From assembly GCA_905221605.1 (NCBI GenBank), contig CAJNDS010000149.1:90001-154000 (forward strand): DNA of 64,000 bases, in the 5' to 3' direction. The position numbers and the translations under genes are program-made. The notes beneath the pieces are model-generated. The model was not told where the DNA came from. It ran no database searches and saw only the letters and a list, made by a program, of their open reading frames with translations. The stretch is from Symbiodinium natans. Taxonomy: Eukaryota; Sar; Dinophyceae; Suessiales; Symbiodiniaceae. Below, piece after piece: positions 49,250 through 59,709 of this stretch. Within the stretch, counting starts at the first letter, position 1; every line of letters starts with the position of its first letter.

Positions 49250-51590
49250 TCAGTGCAGAGAGTGTGAACATGTCAGTGAGATGTGGATTCATGTCAGAGT
49301 GAACGCAAAAAGACTCTGCGACTAGTCTAGCTTTCCGCAGTTGGCATGAATAGCAGCATGCTATGAATAGCGCGGACAGGACAACTCGGACAACCACCCC
49401 GCTTGGATTGCGTGGGTTCTCAGTTCTCAGCGTTTTCGGGAACATGTGGCCCATGTGGCCCATGTGGCCGGCACTGAAGGGGTGTTGGAGGGTGTTTCGG
49501 ATGGTGTTGGCAAGTCGGCAGCCTGGCCGGACTGCCGGACTGGCCCTTCGCTTTTCTTTCGTTGCTTCCGTAGTGGCTATGCCAGCATGCCAGCACAAAA
49601 ACACCAAAAAAACAGCGCTGACCCCTGATGCGCAATCAACGTTTGCAAGCCTCTTTAACTGCCTGAACAAAGACCCCTAATGATCTGAATACCCCAGTGG
49701 GTTCCAATGTGTTTATCCGTCTAATCTGACTAGTCTGACTATTCTGCACTTTTTTGGCTTCGTCACTTGTGGCCAACGTGCGCCACTGGCGCGGGAGACA
49801 AATATATAAGAGACCACATGCCATGATAGAGAGTCCACGAAAATGTGGCAAGAGTCGCAAGAGAAGAATTGTTGAAGTCGGGGAGCCCTAAAGCCCTGGA
49901 ATATATCCGTCCTCCGAGGCTATAGAAGGTTCATGCCAGTGTGATGAGAGAACGATGTCACCTTGAACGCCCAGCGCGAGTTTCAGTGCGGGCGGGCGTC
50001 GGCTTCAGGCTTCTCCCATGGCCACAGCATAGGACATACCAAGGTGCACTTCCAAGAGCCAGGATGAGCCAGGCGACTTGAGGCTAACAGCGGCTAACAT
50101 ACCCTCGGCAACTACCGCAGGCAAGACGTCCAAGACGCCCGCTGCGACATTGTCCGAATTCACAAAAAGGACATGTACCGGATGTGTCCGTCTTGTTCCC
50201 GATTCACGTCATTTTCCGGATGTTTCCGTCTTTCATTTTCAGGATGTTTCTGTCTCCTTCCCGATTCGCTTCAGAGTCTGTCATTTCCCCCCAGATGCTT
50301 CCTGTCATGCTCGGGACATTTCTGGATGTTTTTGTCGTCTTCACGTTTTGGCAGGCCGAACAAGATTGATCCAACAGTTGGGACAAACGTTGACTTTTGT
50401 ACCCGACGTTCGTCTCAAAAAAGTTGTAAAGCAACGCGGCCTTGTTTCTGCTCAGTACTGCAGTGTCCGCACTGATTTCCACGTTTTTTCCACATTTCAG
50501 GTCCTGAGAGTTGGTTTCGGCACTTCGACTTTCAGAGCTCCGGCCGGCTGACGAAGTCAGAGTTGCCGCTCGGATGTAAACGACTCAATGTTTCGAGGGG
50601 TGCATTGCATTGCATGGCACATTCGAGCACAAATGGTGTTGCTGTTGCATGGTGTTGCATGGCGTTGCATGGTGTTGCCCTATGTTGCACTGCAGAGCGC
50701 TTCATTCTCTGCATTTTTCTCTTCGCTCTCGGGCTCAACGAGTCTCAGAGTGTGCTTAGGCTACGCGGCATCGTGAAGGCCGCCGCGCTCTTTATCTCTA
50801 TACAGTCTATACAGTCTATACATTCCTCAAGGCATGTCATGTCACTTATAAAGAGACTTTGAGCTTCGCGTCCATCAAGGCGCTCAAACCGTGTAGTTCT
50901 CCTGCATGTCAATAACATCCCCGAACCGCTTTTGCTCAAGACTTCAATCTGTCGCCTCGCCATCCGAGAACACTGATAGTCTTGGTAAACACGCGTGACT
51001 TCCCTTCGAAGCCGCTGTTTCTGTGACACTTGGCAACCTTGCAGGAATGGCAGCAGCCGAGTTGATGTCTAGTTGAGCATGATCAGACCCCGAAGAGCTG
51101 ATGAATGTTGGCGCTTCCAAGAACTTGGCAGTATTGTCTGTATTTTGAAACCATAGACCATAGTTGCATAAGAAGATGATTCCGTTCGCGAAAGTGCGCA
51201 AGAAGTTCGTTTCAATCAGGTGTGGGCCCCGTACAAGACAGGCCAGACCTTGGCAAGGCTACAGACATCGACTGATTGCAATGGGCTTCTGCCGATGTGA
51301 GGGCAAGAAGCTGGGGGAACTGCATGGACACAAGAAACATATGCAGGCAACTTGACCGTCTTGACCCGAGTACTCGAAGGATGTCAGAGCTATTTCGAGC
51401 CGCATCCTTTTTTTTTGCAGCCCTGTTGCTCGCAAAAGAGAGCGTCGGGCGCGATAAGAGTTACATCGAGAGAAGGGAGGGAGGAAGGGAGAGAGCTCTG
51501 CCTTAGCCCACAAGACGGCCACGATTGTTTATTCTCCTGGTAGTGAAACTCCCAAAACTCAAGCTTGCGATGCCCCGAAAGGTCGTCGAG
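49250..51590. other. No confident gene
   Basis: Several open frames (50078-50551 plus, 50204-50482 minus) compete with similar quality. A 12-bp gttgcatggtgt repeat lies at 50638-50685 and a ttttccggatgtttccgtct repeat near 50210-50265. Confidence 0.35.
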
Positions 51591-51608
51591 TTTCCCACCA
51601 CGGGCCCG

Positions 51609-51875
51609 CTAACTCTTCGGGAGGAAGACCTTTGGGGCGGAGTTGCCATCCTTGCACGGCCCCGGCTCTGATTCGGATGCGATCACCAGCTTCCTCTCGA
51701 TGGACAGACCTATGACAAAGGAGCCTCTAAATTCTGGAAGTGCTGCCAACAGAAACACCGGTGTGATAGCTACAATGTCCAGAAAAAATGCAGAGAAAGG
51801 CTTGCCCAAGCAATCAATGCAGAGAGAAGCAACACCACGCATGTTCCGAGCATGCCAGCCCAGGAATGTACACAC
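51609..51875 (-). CDS. Minus-strand exon candidate with hydrophobic segment
   Basis: On the minus strand SAFFLDIVAITPVFLLAALP, a possible membrane span, precedes GSFVIGLSIERKLVIASESE and PGPCKDGNSAPKVFLPKS with a stop. An AG|G acceptor is possible before GSFV. It is the only decent minus-strand host candidate in the right half of the window. Confidence 0.35.
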   Translation of the reverse strand: MCTFLGWHARNMRGVASLCIDCLGKPFSAFFLDIVAITPVFLLAALPEFRGSFVIGLSIERKLVIASESEPGPCKDGNSAPKVFLPKS

Positions 51876-51984
51876 ATATATATATATATATACATATATA
51901 CATGCATAAATATGGTACCTCAGGTACCGGCCTCAGATGAGTTGCCTCTTGGAGGGTTTAGGGTTTAGGGCTCTCGTCTGAGTG

Positions 51985-52960
51985 AAAGTGCTGTACTGTC
52001 CCTAAAGAATCAATCCCACAAGCAGAAAGTGCCGTACTGTCCCTAAAAAAACGGAAAAAACCAATTCTGGTGGCCTATACAGATAGGCCCTCACGAAAAG
52101 ATTGGTTTTTTGGGGACAGTACAGCACTTTGAAGGCCTGAGGTGCTGAAAGTGCTGAACTGTCCCTAACAAACCAATCCCAGAAGCCCAACATGCCGTAC
52201 TGTCCCTAAAAAACCTAAAAAACCAATTCTGGTGGCCTAAACAGACCGGCCCTCTTCCAAAGATTGCTTTTTTAGGGACAGTACGGCACTTTGAAGGCCT
52301 GAGGTGCTGAAAGTGCTGTACTGTCCCTAAAAAACCAATCTTTTCGTGAGGGCCTGTCTGCATAGGCCTCCAGAATTGGTTTTTTCGGTTTGTTAGGGAC
52401 AGTACGGCACTTGCTGGAATTTAATATATTCGTTTCATTCACGAATTCATTCTGTGGGATTGGTTGTTTACGGACAGTACAGCACTTTGAAGGCCTGAGG
52501 TGCTGAAAGTGCTGTACTGTCCCCTAAAAAACTAATCTTTTCGTGAGGGCCTGTCTGCATAGGTCTCCAGAATTGGTTTTTTTAGACAGTACGGCACTTT
52601 CTGCTTGTGGGATTGGTTTTTTAGGGCCAGTACAGCACTTTGAAGGCCTGAGGTGCTGAAAGTTCTGTACTGTCCCTAAAAAACCAATCTTTTCGTGAAG
52701 GCCTGTATGCATAGGTCTGCAGAATTAGTTTTTTAGATTTTTGGGGACAGTACGGCATTTTCTGCTTGTGGGATTGGTTCTTTCGGGACAGTACAGCACT
52801 TTGAGCACCTCAGGCCTTCAAAGTGCTGTACTGTCCCTAAAAAATCAATCTTTGGAAGAGAGGCCTCCAGAATTGGTGTTTATAGGGACAGTACAGCACT
52901 TTTGAAGGCCTGACGTGCTGAAATTGATGTACTAAGAACCCAATCTTTGGAAGAGACCTG
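51985..52960. repeat. Cluster of six or more hairpin units
   Basis: The theme agggacagtacagcacttt, gaaggcctgaggtgctg, aaagtgctgtactgtccct forms perfect stems of 17-20 bp. It recurs near 52114-52180, 52273-52330, 52474-52530, 52625-52680, 52790-52840 and 52885-52930. Outer phrases (aaccaatcttttcgtgaggg and ccagaattggttttt) are also inverted, giving nested larger stems. No coding potential. Confidence 0.9.
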
Positions 52961-53880
52961 GCTGTACATGCCCCCCGTATTAGTTTTGTAGGTTCTTAGA
53001 GAGAGTACAGTTTGAACAGGAAGCAAGCGAACCAATCATATTCAACTATGTCTAAGGACCGTGATTTAGATATTAAGCTTCATTGAACTGATTTAGTTAA
53101 GGGTCTACTATTTCAATTCATGTATTTGACCCTTCAGTAAAGAAATTAAGCGATTGGAATCCCTTAACTAAGTCAACTCCAACAAAATTTGTGTACCGCA
53201 TCGTGATTGAATTGGTTTACTTCATTGATGTTTTTGAGTTATCCGTGAAATTACGTTACCTAAGTTGAGAATATGTACTTCTCTTTACTAACTTTTTCAT
53301 TGAACTCATTTAGTCAATGGTCTTCTAAGCTTAAAGTCATGTCCTTAACACGTCAGAAACTAATCAAACTATTGACACTACTTGAAGTAAATTAGTTTCA
53401 AGAAACAACAAGCCCTTCGTTAAGTTAAGTACTCTGTGTGTGTGTATGTGCGAAAGCAATGAACATATTTTAGTTAATCCAAGTCATGCGTAAATGAAAC
53501 AAAATTGGATCAGGTTTCCGAATAAGTATGTTTACTTAATGTAGCAAGCACACTAGAACGTTTGATGAATCGCACTAGTGGTTCATTAAATTTGGTGAAT
53601 TGATTACTTCGAGGTGGGTGAAGACATCATTTAATCTAATTCAGACTCCCATGTGCATGGCAGCACCCTTCATTATGTTTCTGCGATGCACACATTCTAT
53701 TTTTTGCAGTAAAACCTAGGTGCTGGGGGGGGGGGGGGGGGTAGCATATATATATATATACACATATGTATGCTACCCCCCCTCTCCTCGGCGAGCATCG
53801 ATGTTTCCTATGACATTTACATAGCTAAATTGTGTAAATCCTGAGAGGGGTAGGCTTTAATTTATTTAAAGCGGGTGGGA
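52961..53880. other. AT-rich stretch, no gene recognised
   Basis: Two loosely similar halves contain actgatttagttaagggtc and gaactcatttagtcaatggt. A G run of about 17 is followed by a TA tract at 53726-53770. Confidence 0.4.
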
Positions 53881-54121
53881 GAGTTAAACAGTTGATATAA
53901 TGTAAATAATGAATACTATTTGGGCCCATCGTGTTGAAGCCGGACGGTTGACCGTTTGGCGGTACCAAAGCAAGCCCACCCATATAGCAAGCCCACTCCG
54001 GGCTCTACAGACCACACACCAACGCACCGGCTGGGCAGGCGCTTGGACTACAATGCTGCAACTACACGAAAAAGTGGTCCAGCGGGGCCCTCCCCTTCCC
54101 TTAATTAGCCTTGTAAAACCC

Positions 54122-54690
54122 AAACGGGGTGTACGGTCCCACGCAGAAGAACGGAGCGATTTAGCGGGTCCCACCGAAACCCAGCGCGGTCCCACGCAGA
54201 AGAACGCGCGTCCCACCGAAACCAGGCACGGCCCCACGCAGAAGAACGCGGGCCTCCCCGAAACCCAATTCGGTCCCACGCAGAAGAACGCGGGTCCCGC
54301 CGAAAGCCGGCGCGGTCCCACGCAGAAGAACACGGGTTTTACCGAGACCCGGTACGGTCCCACGCAGTCCCACCGAGACCCGGTACCGTCCCACGCAGAA
54401 GAACGCGGGCCCCGCCGATTTTCAGTGCATTCCCACGCAGAAGAACGCGGGTCCCACCGAAACCCAGTGTGCTCCCGTGCAGAAGAACGCGGGTGCCACA
54501 TGGTCTCATAGAAACTTAGCACTTTAGAGAAGAAAAACGCTATGGATGACGTGCCAAGTGTCCGCACTGCCGAACAGTTAACTCATCTCTTGAGCTGGTT
54601 TAGGTTGCTTAAAAGCATGATTTCCGGGGCCAGGTTTGCAAGCCGGATTCCGGTCGCAGAGTGAGCTTCAGCGTGATGGGCTCTGAATGT
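54122..54690 (+). repeat. Direct duplication, copy 1 (569 bp)
   Basis: From aaacggggtgtacggtccca to cgtgatgggctctgaatgt. The copy at 55029-55608 is nearly identical apart from a few substitutions and a small rearrangement near 54360. Confidence 0.9.
54140..54490 (+). repeat. 42-bp minisatellite (also in 55045-55405)
   Basis: Unit cccacgcagaagaacgcggg, tcccaccgaaacccagcgcg, eight or so copies. Because 42 bp is 14 codons, both strands keep long ORFs reading GPTQKNAGPAESRR-type or GPRSSAW-type 14-residue cycles. I treat these as by-products. Confidence 0.85.
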
Positions 54691-55028
54691 GCCTTGGGTC
54701 AGTTTTTTGGGCCCGCCGAGCGGGCCGGAAACCCGGCCACCAAAATGGGACGAAAACTGGTCGCCGGGGTGGGAAGACAAAGCAGCCCGACAAATAAACA
54801 AAAACTTGGAGCCAGAAGCACGACCCCAAAAACGAAAATTCGGCGGTTCCGAAACTGCGCCCACGGCGCGGGCGGCAAATTCTGTGCCCTGGCAGCTGCT
54901 GGCATGAAGAAAGCTGCCCAGAAAATAGCCCCAAAAACGAAGCCGGAAACCGTGCATTTTGCAGGCCAATCGGGCACATTGCTGCAAAGCATCAATGGTG
55001 CTGTAGCATCCAAGATGTTTGCACGGAC
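54691..55028 (+). other. Unique spacer between the duplicated blocks
   Basis: 338 bp of ordinary complexity. Overlapping frames on both strands are open for 70-130 codons, but none is recognised. Confidence 0.35.
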
Positions 55029-55608
55029 AAACGGGGTGTACAGTCCCACGCAGAAGAACGGAGCGATTTAGCGGGTCCCACCGAAACCCAGCGCGGTCCC
55101 ACGCAGAAGAACGCGCGTCCCACCGAAACCAGGCACGGTCCCACGCAGAAGAACGCGGGCCTCCCCGAAACCCAATTCGGTCCCACGCAGAAGAACGCGG
55201 GTCCCGCCGAAAGCCGGCGCGGTCCCACGCAGAAGAACACGGGTTTTACCGAGACCCGGCACGGTCCCACGCAGAAGGTTGCGGGTCCAACCGAGACCCG
55301 GTACCGTCCCACGCAGAAGAACGCGGGCCCCGCCGATTTTCAGTGCATTCCCACGCAGAAGAACGTGGGTCCCACCGCAACCCAGTGTGCTCCCGTGCAG
55401 AAGAACGCGGGTGCCACATGGTCTCATAGAAACTTAGCAGTTTAGAGAAGAAAAACGCTATGGATGACATGCCAAGTGTCCGCACTGCCGAACAGTTAAC
55501 TCATCTCTTGAGCTGGTTTAGGTTGCTTAAAAGCATGATTTCCGGGGCCAGGTTTGCAAGCCGGATTCCGGTCGCAGAGTGAGCTTCAGCGTGATGGGCT
55601 CTGAATGT
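55029..55608 (+). repeat. Direct duplication, copy 2 (580 bp)
   Basis: Same boundaries as copy 1 and the same orientation, so the pair could be an LTR-like pair or a segmental duplication. There is no retroelement coding between them. Confidence 0.9.
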
Positions 55609-55838
55609 AATGAATCCTGAAAGGCGGGCGGGGCAGCTGCCTCCTTCTGGGTAATTCAATACTTTATCTACAGGCTTTGCGGCACGGGCCGGCCTGGCCG
55701 TCTGAAAGCTGTAACTCGGGTTTGGGTTTAGGGGTTTAGGGGGCGCAGGGAGTCGGGACGTAATCAAGAAGAAAGGGGAAAAAAACAAGGAAGAAGAAGA
55801 GAAAGAAGAAGAAGAAGAAACCAAGAAGAAGAAAATAA

Positions 55839-56850
55839 GAAGAACAAGAAGAAGAAGAAAAAGAAGAAGAAGAAGGCCAAAGCCTTCTAGAAGTATGCGA
55901 ACATCACTTCCACTCCGCTCGGCGTCAACACCGCGTTCGCGAGGAACTTGAAACAAGCATTCCCAGCGGCACCTTGCTGCTGCAAATGGATTACGCTGAG
56001 AATTTGACGCTTCCGGTTGGGCCCGCAGAAGAACAGTCGTGGTTCTGGGCTACGAGTCGTCTGGGAATTTCAACGCTTGGTATTTACGCACGCTATGATT
56101 TGGGGGGTCAGACGCATCGCCGGTTCTTCCACTATTTATCCCAAATTCTTGATCACACAGCTCTGCACGCATCAGAAGCGCTCAAAGATGTCATCGCGCG
56201 TATAAATCTAGACAGCTTCTGCATGCAATCTTCAAGTTTGGACGGACTGCGGGCCTCACTACAGAGCATACGCGTTCCTTGCCACAGCTGTACACTTATT
56301 GACGACTGCCGTCCCGACATGGAAGACTGTGAGCTTTAATTTCTTTGCAGAACACCACGGCAAGGGCCGGAACGATGGGCAATTCGGTCTGCAAAGGCAT
56401 TGGATAGAATCCTTTACAGCTCGAAAGTCCATTGCGTCGATGGAAGAATTGCTGAACGCTTTGAATGAAGGAGCCTCGCAAACAATGCAATCGGACCCTC
56501 CGCCCACTGGCCCAAGGTACGAAGTGGTCCACTTCCACCCTCCCAAACCTCGTGAATTTCAGTGTTTAGACGTCAGCGCATTGGACTTCAAGGTGGAATA
56601 TACCTATTGTGTTTTTTTCAGGAAGACAGAGAACCGAAAGTATCCAGTGATGATGCTAGACTACACATATTCCGACAGGTTGTTGCAAGATGTGCAGGTG
56701 CAAGAACTTGGGGCGGCCACAGTGATCACAAAGCAATCCGCAGAGGAATGGAGACTTTCCTATAGGCAAGACGAACCGGAGAAGGACCCTCTACCCGAAG
56801 CGCTTTTGCAGCGAAGGTTGAACCATCATGCGGCATGCCAAATCGAATGA
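55839..56850 (+). pseudogene. DDE transposase, C-terminal half, frameshifted
   Basis: Frame 1 (55839 to about 56220): a GAA-repeat Glu/Lys-rich start, then HRVREELETSIPSGTLLLQM, DYAENLTL and GISTLGIYARYDLGG. Frame 2 (about 56212-56850): NLQVWTDCGPHYRAYAFL, FNFFAEHHGKGRNDGQFG, then a C-terminal domain to TGA at 56848. Asp of MDYAEN (55989), Asp of WTDCGP (56245) and Glu of AEHHGKG (56350) fit the DDE triad of transposase families with an HGK..D motif. The frames differ by one base in a short overlap, so a one-base indel rather than an intron is likely. No terminal inverted repeats were found. Confidence 0.6.
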
Positions 56851-57065
56851 GGCCACGAGTCGAAGGTGTTCCGAACTTGAAACTTTCTTGTCCTTGGAGA
56901 AAGCCCGAGCGAAACATAATGCAAAGGCAAGGCGGGAACGTGCACTCTTCACGCGCTTTTCTAGCAGTAGCGGCGGCAGCAGCACCAGTAGCAGCAGCGA
57001 CAGCAATCGGAGCTGAAAGAGTTAGCTTGCCCATGCTTGCCCGCACACCCCCACCCCCACCCGGC

Positions 57066-57325
57066 TTGGGTTTAGGATTTAGGGTTTAGGTTATAGGGTA
57101 GGGCTTTGGGTTTAGGGGTAAGGCTTCTTGGAAGCGCTGGGCCAAAGGAGGAAGCAGCTCGGAAGGGTGGAAGGGTTTAGGGTTTAGGGTTTAGGGTTTA
57201 GGGTTTAGGGTTTAGGGTTTAGGGTTTAGGGTTTAGGGTTTAGGGCGTGCGATTAGGGATTAGAGTTTAGGGTTTAGGGTTTAGGGCGATGAGGGTTTAG
57301 GGTTTAGGGCGATTCGGGTTTAGGG
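57066..57325 (+). repeat. Interstitial telomere-type repeat TTTAGGG
   Basis: A pure run of about ten TTTAGGG units at 57173-57245 is flanked by degenerate units from 57066 and to 57325. TTTAGGG is the telomere repeat reported from dinoflagellates. Short copies also occur at 51955 and 55725. Confidence 0.9.
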
Positions 57326-57326
57326 T

Positions 57327-57765
57327 GGGGGAGTGGGGGAGTGGGGGAGTGGGGGGGGGGGGGGGGGGGGGGGGAGCGAGGGTGGGGGGGGAGAGGAGGG
57401 GGAGTTGTGGGGGTGGGGGTGAAAATGGTCCCGGTCGGGGGTTTCGAGCCAGAAGAGGGCTTGGAGAAGTGGAGTGGGGGAGTGGGGGAGTGGGGGAGTG
57501 GGGCAGTGGGGAGTGGGGTGGGGAGTGGGAGTGGGGGAGTGGGGGGTGGGAGTGGGGAGTGGGGGAGTGGGGGGGAGTGGGGAGGGGGGGAGTCGGGGAA
57601 GTCGGGGAGTCGGGGAGTCGGGGGTCGGGGGGAGGGGGGAGTGGGGGAGTGGGGGAGTGGGGAGTCGGGGAGTCGGGGGAGTGGGGGAGTGGGGGGAGTG
57701 GGAGTGGGGGGAGTGGGGGAGTGGGGGAGTGGGGGGGAGTGGGGGGGTGTGGGGGCTCACTCTCC
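57327..57765 (+). repeat. G-rich (gggggagt)n array
   Basis: About 440 bp of gggggagt, ggggagtc and poly-G. Directly abuts the telomere-type repeat. Long Pro/Ser/His (minus) or Gly/Glu/Val (plus) ORFs over it are artefacts. Confidence 0.95.
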
Positions 57766-58500
57766 GCAAGCTCTGCGTAAGCAACGTGCGCCCCAAATAG
57801 ACGCATTATCGTCCTACCCCAATATTGTGCTCTGAGACCCGTTTTTAGTGCATGTGTAAATATATCTATATATATATATTTATTTATTTATTTTTTTATT
57901 TATTTAGAATGTAATATATTGTACATATGTATATAAATATATAACATAATATTAGATATCCATGATAAGAAACATGCGCGCGACAGAGGTCTGTAACAAG
58001 CCGGGCGTTACAGAGGTCTGTAACAGATGGGCGCGGGCGCGGGCCGCGACAACCGGGGGTTTAGGCACACAGCCATATATATATATATATATATATATAT
58101 TATACAGCATATACAAGGAATCGAAACGTGGCGGAAAACGCATGCCCTTGCGGAATTATGTCGCAGCGGCGTATGTGCGTTTTCCGCAACGTCCCACAAA
58201 AAAAACAAAATATTTTTTGTGATATATATTTTAATTAAGAGATATATAGTTATTTATAGAAGAAGAATCCCTTATGAAAGACACGTTTTTCCCTGATCCC
58301 AGGTAACCTACTTCCCGTGAAGCGGCGACGCTCCGGGACGAGGGCAAAGGGACAGGAGAGGGATGGGGGTGGATCTTCTAGAAGGCACCCACATGATGTT
58401 GCTGCAGTCTTCTGTTGTTCTGTAGTCTACTTGCTTTAAAAGTATAGTGCAAAGCACTCTTTCTTTGTAGGCCTCAGACTCTGTAAAGTATGAAGCATGA
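57766..58500. other. AT-rich flank, no gene
   Basis: Contains TA tracts (57865-57960, 58075-58105) and a short duplication of cagaggtctgtaaca near 57985 and 58009. No gene seen. An LTR of the following element could lie here, but I could not identify its ends. Confidence 0.4.
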
Positions 58501-58516
58501 CTTCGCCAAACAACTG

Positions 58517-58528
58517 TTTTGGCTCAAG
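58517..58528 (+). promoter_or_regulatory. Match to 3' end of dinoflagellate spliced leader
   Basis: ttttggctcaag equals the last 12 bases of the conserved dinoflagellate spliced leader. The preceding bases do not match well (2 of 9). It lies 56 bases upstream of the open frame of the HAD-like ORF. It may be a relict leader from a retrotransposed, trans-spliced transcript, or chance. Confidence 0.4.
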
Positions 58529-58583
58529 TGCCCGCGTAGCTTAAAAGAAGAGCTCAGGGTAGTTTGTTGGTCTCACATTTTGA

Positions 58584-59690
58584 AAGCTCATAGCTGACTT
58601 CATTTGTTCTGTTTTGGGCTTGTGGAGGTTCGAAAGCTATATACCTCCAACTTCGATTGGTTATCAGCCCGTATTAGTCTCTCCAGAGTCCCTTTGGCTG
58701 GGCTGTGCAACTGTTGCCAAAACGTCCGACGACGATCATTGTCCGCCTGACATTGAGAAGTGGCTTTGGCTTTCCATTCGTTGGAAACGTGGCGGGAAGC
58801 GTGGATTGACTCAGAAAGAAGGCTACGTAAGACGCATACTTTCAGGCGAGGACCCTTGGCCGGATAACGTACCTCGTACAGATCCTTCTCTACAGCCTTT
58901 GGAGGCAGAGGAAGAAAGCAGGCCAGAGGATCCTGAACAGCCTGAGGTCGCGGAGGAGCCTTTGTTGCCTCGCCCAGGGTTTGTTCCCATCGACCTAGAA
59001 GAGTCCGAGTCCGAAGAGGCAAGGTCGAGATCTCCTACCCCTTTGCCCCCACCAGCGGCGAAAGGAAGGGCAAGACCACCGTTTCCCCCGCAGCCGCTAC
59101 GGCCCATATTTGCGTATCTGCCGGAACAGGTTCGTGTTTTTGGATATTCAGGACGTTGGGTGGAAGAGAGTCGTGTGTTGAGGCCGACGCTCTCGGAAGC
59201 AGGGACACTCTTCATCGACTTTCACCAGTGCCTGAATAGATCTGCGTCTCGACCCTGGCCGCGGGATCGCTGTGAGCTTCCTTTTGAATCCGTCCTTTTT
59301 TTGCGTGAGTGCCATCGAGCATTTGAGGGGATCAAGATTTATCTTATCTCTCACTTGAACGCCAACTCTACATTGCAAAATTTGTTGCATTCCCTTGACA
59401 CCACGCAGGGCTCCGAGGAACTGCTGGAGAAGATCTTAATCACTCCAAGCAAGACGGGCTACAACGGGAAGATCGCTACAATCAGGTCTTTGGCTCCCTT
59501 GGCCTCCTCTTTCTTGGTGGACGATCACTGCCCCACCATTGTTGAGGCGAACTCCGAAGGGTGTCCAAGCTGTTATATCTACGTTCCACGCCGTCCAGAG
59601 TGGCCTCCTGAAGGGGTTCCTTGGAGAAACTTCCTGCACGAAGCAATAGAGGACATCAAGGCCGAGAAAAGAAACCCCACCTTAAGGTAG
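58584..59690 (+). CDS. Retroelement leader ORF, HAD-like, no ATG
   Basis: Open from just after a TGA at 58581 to a TAG at 59688-59690, about 368 codons, with no ATG anywhere in frame. Either an upstream exon supplies the start (acceptor gcttgtggag|g near 58627 is possible) or the ORF is truncated. An acidic/Pro-rich middle (EEESRPEDPEQPEVAEE) precedes a HAD-like fold. Motif I is LFIDFHQCLN (Asp at 59217, usual second Asp replaced by His). Motif II is IYLISH. A Lys region is TPSKTGYNGK. Motif IV is FLVDDHCPTI (59520). It lies 19 bases before the polyprotein in a different frame. Activity as a phosphatase is doubtful with motif I altered. Confidence 0.6.
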   Translation, partial: KLIADFICSVLGLWRFESYIPPTSIGYQPVLVSPESLWLGCATVAKTSDDDHCPPDIEKWLWLSIRWKRGGKRGLTQKEGYVRRILSGEDPWPDNVPRTDPSLQPLEAEEESRPEDPEQPEVAEEPLLPRPGFVPIDLEESESEEARSRSPTPLPPPAAKGRARPPFPPQPLRPIFAYLPEQVRVFGYSGRWVEESRVLRPTLSEAGTLFIDFHQCLNRSASRPWPRDRCELPFESVLFLRECHRAFEGIKIYLISHLNANSTLQNLLHSLDTTQGSEELLEKILITPSKTGYNGKIATIRSLAPLASSFLVDDHCPTIVEANSEGCPSCYIYVPRRPEWPPEGVPWRNFLHEAIEDIKAEKRNPTLR

Positions 59691-59709
59691 GAAGTGAAAG
59701 GCTTTCAAG

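Noticed and set aside
53884-54567. 227-codon minus ORF and 200-codon plus ORF
   Set aside because: Both strands stay open because the minisatellite unit is 42 bp. No non-repeat domain.
57297-57835. Pro/Ser/His and Gly/Glu/Val ORFs
   Set aside because: They translate the gggggagt array only.
57766-58580. LTR of the copia element
   Set aside because: I could not find TG..CA ends, a primer-binding site or a second copy. The 3' LTR, if any, is outside the window.
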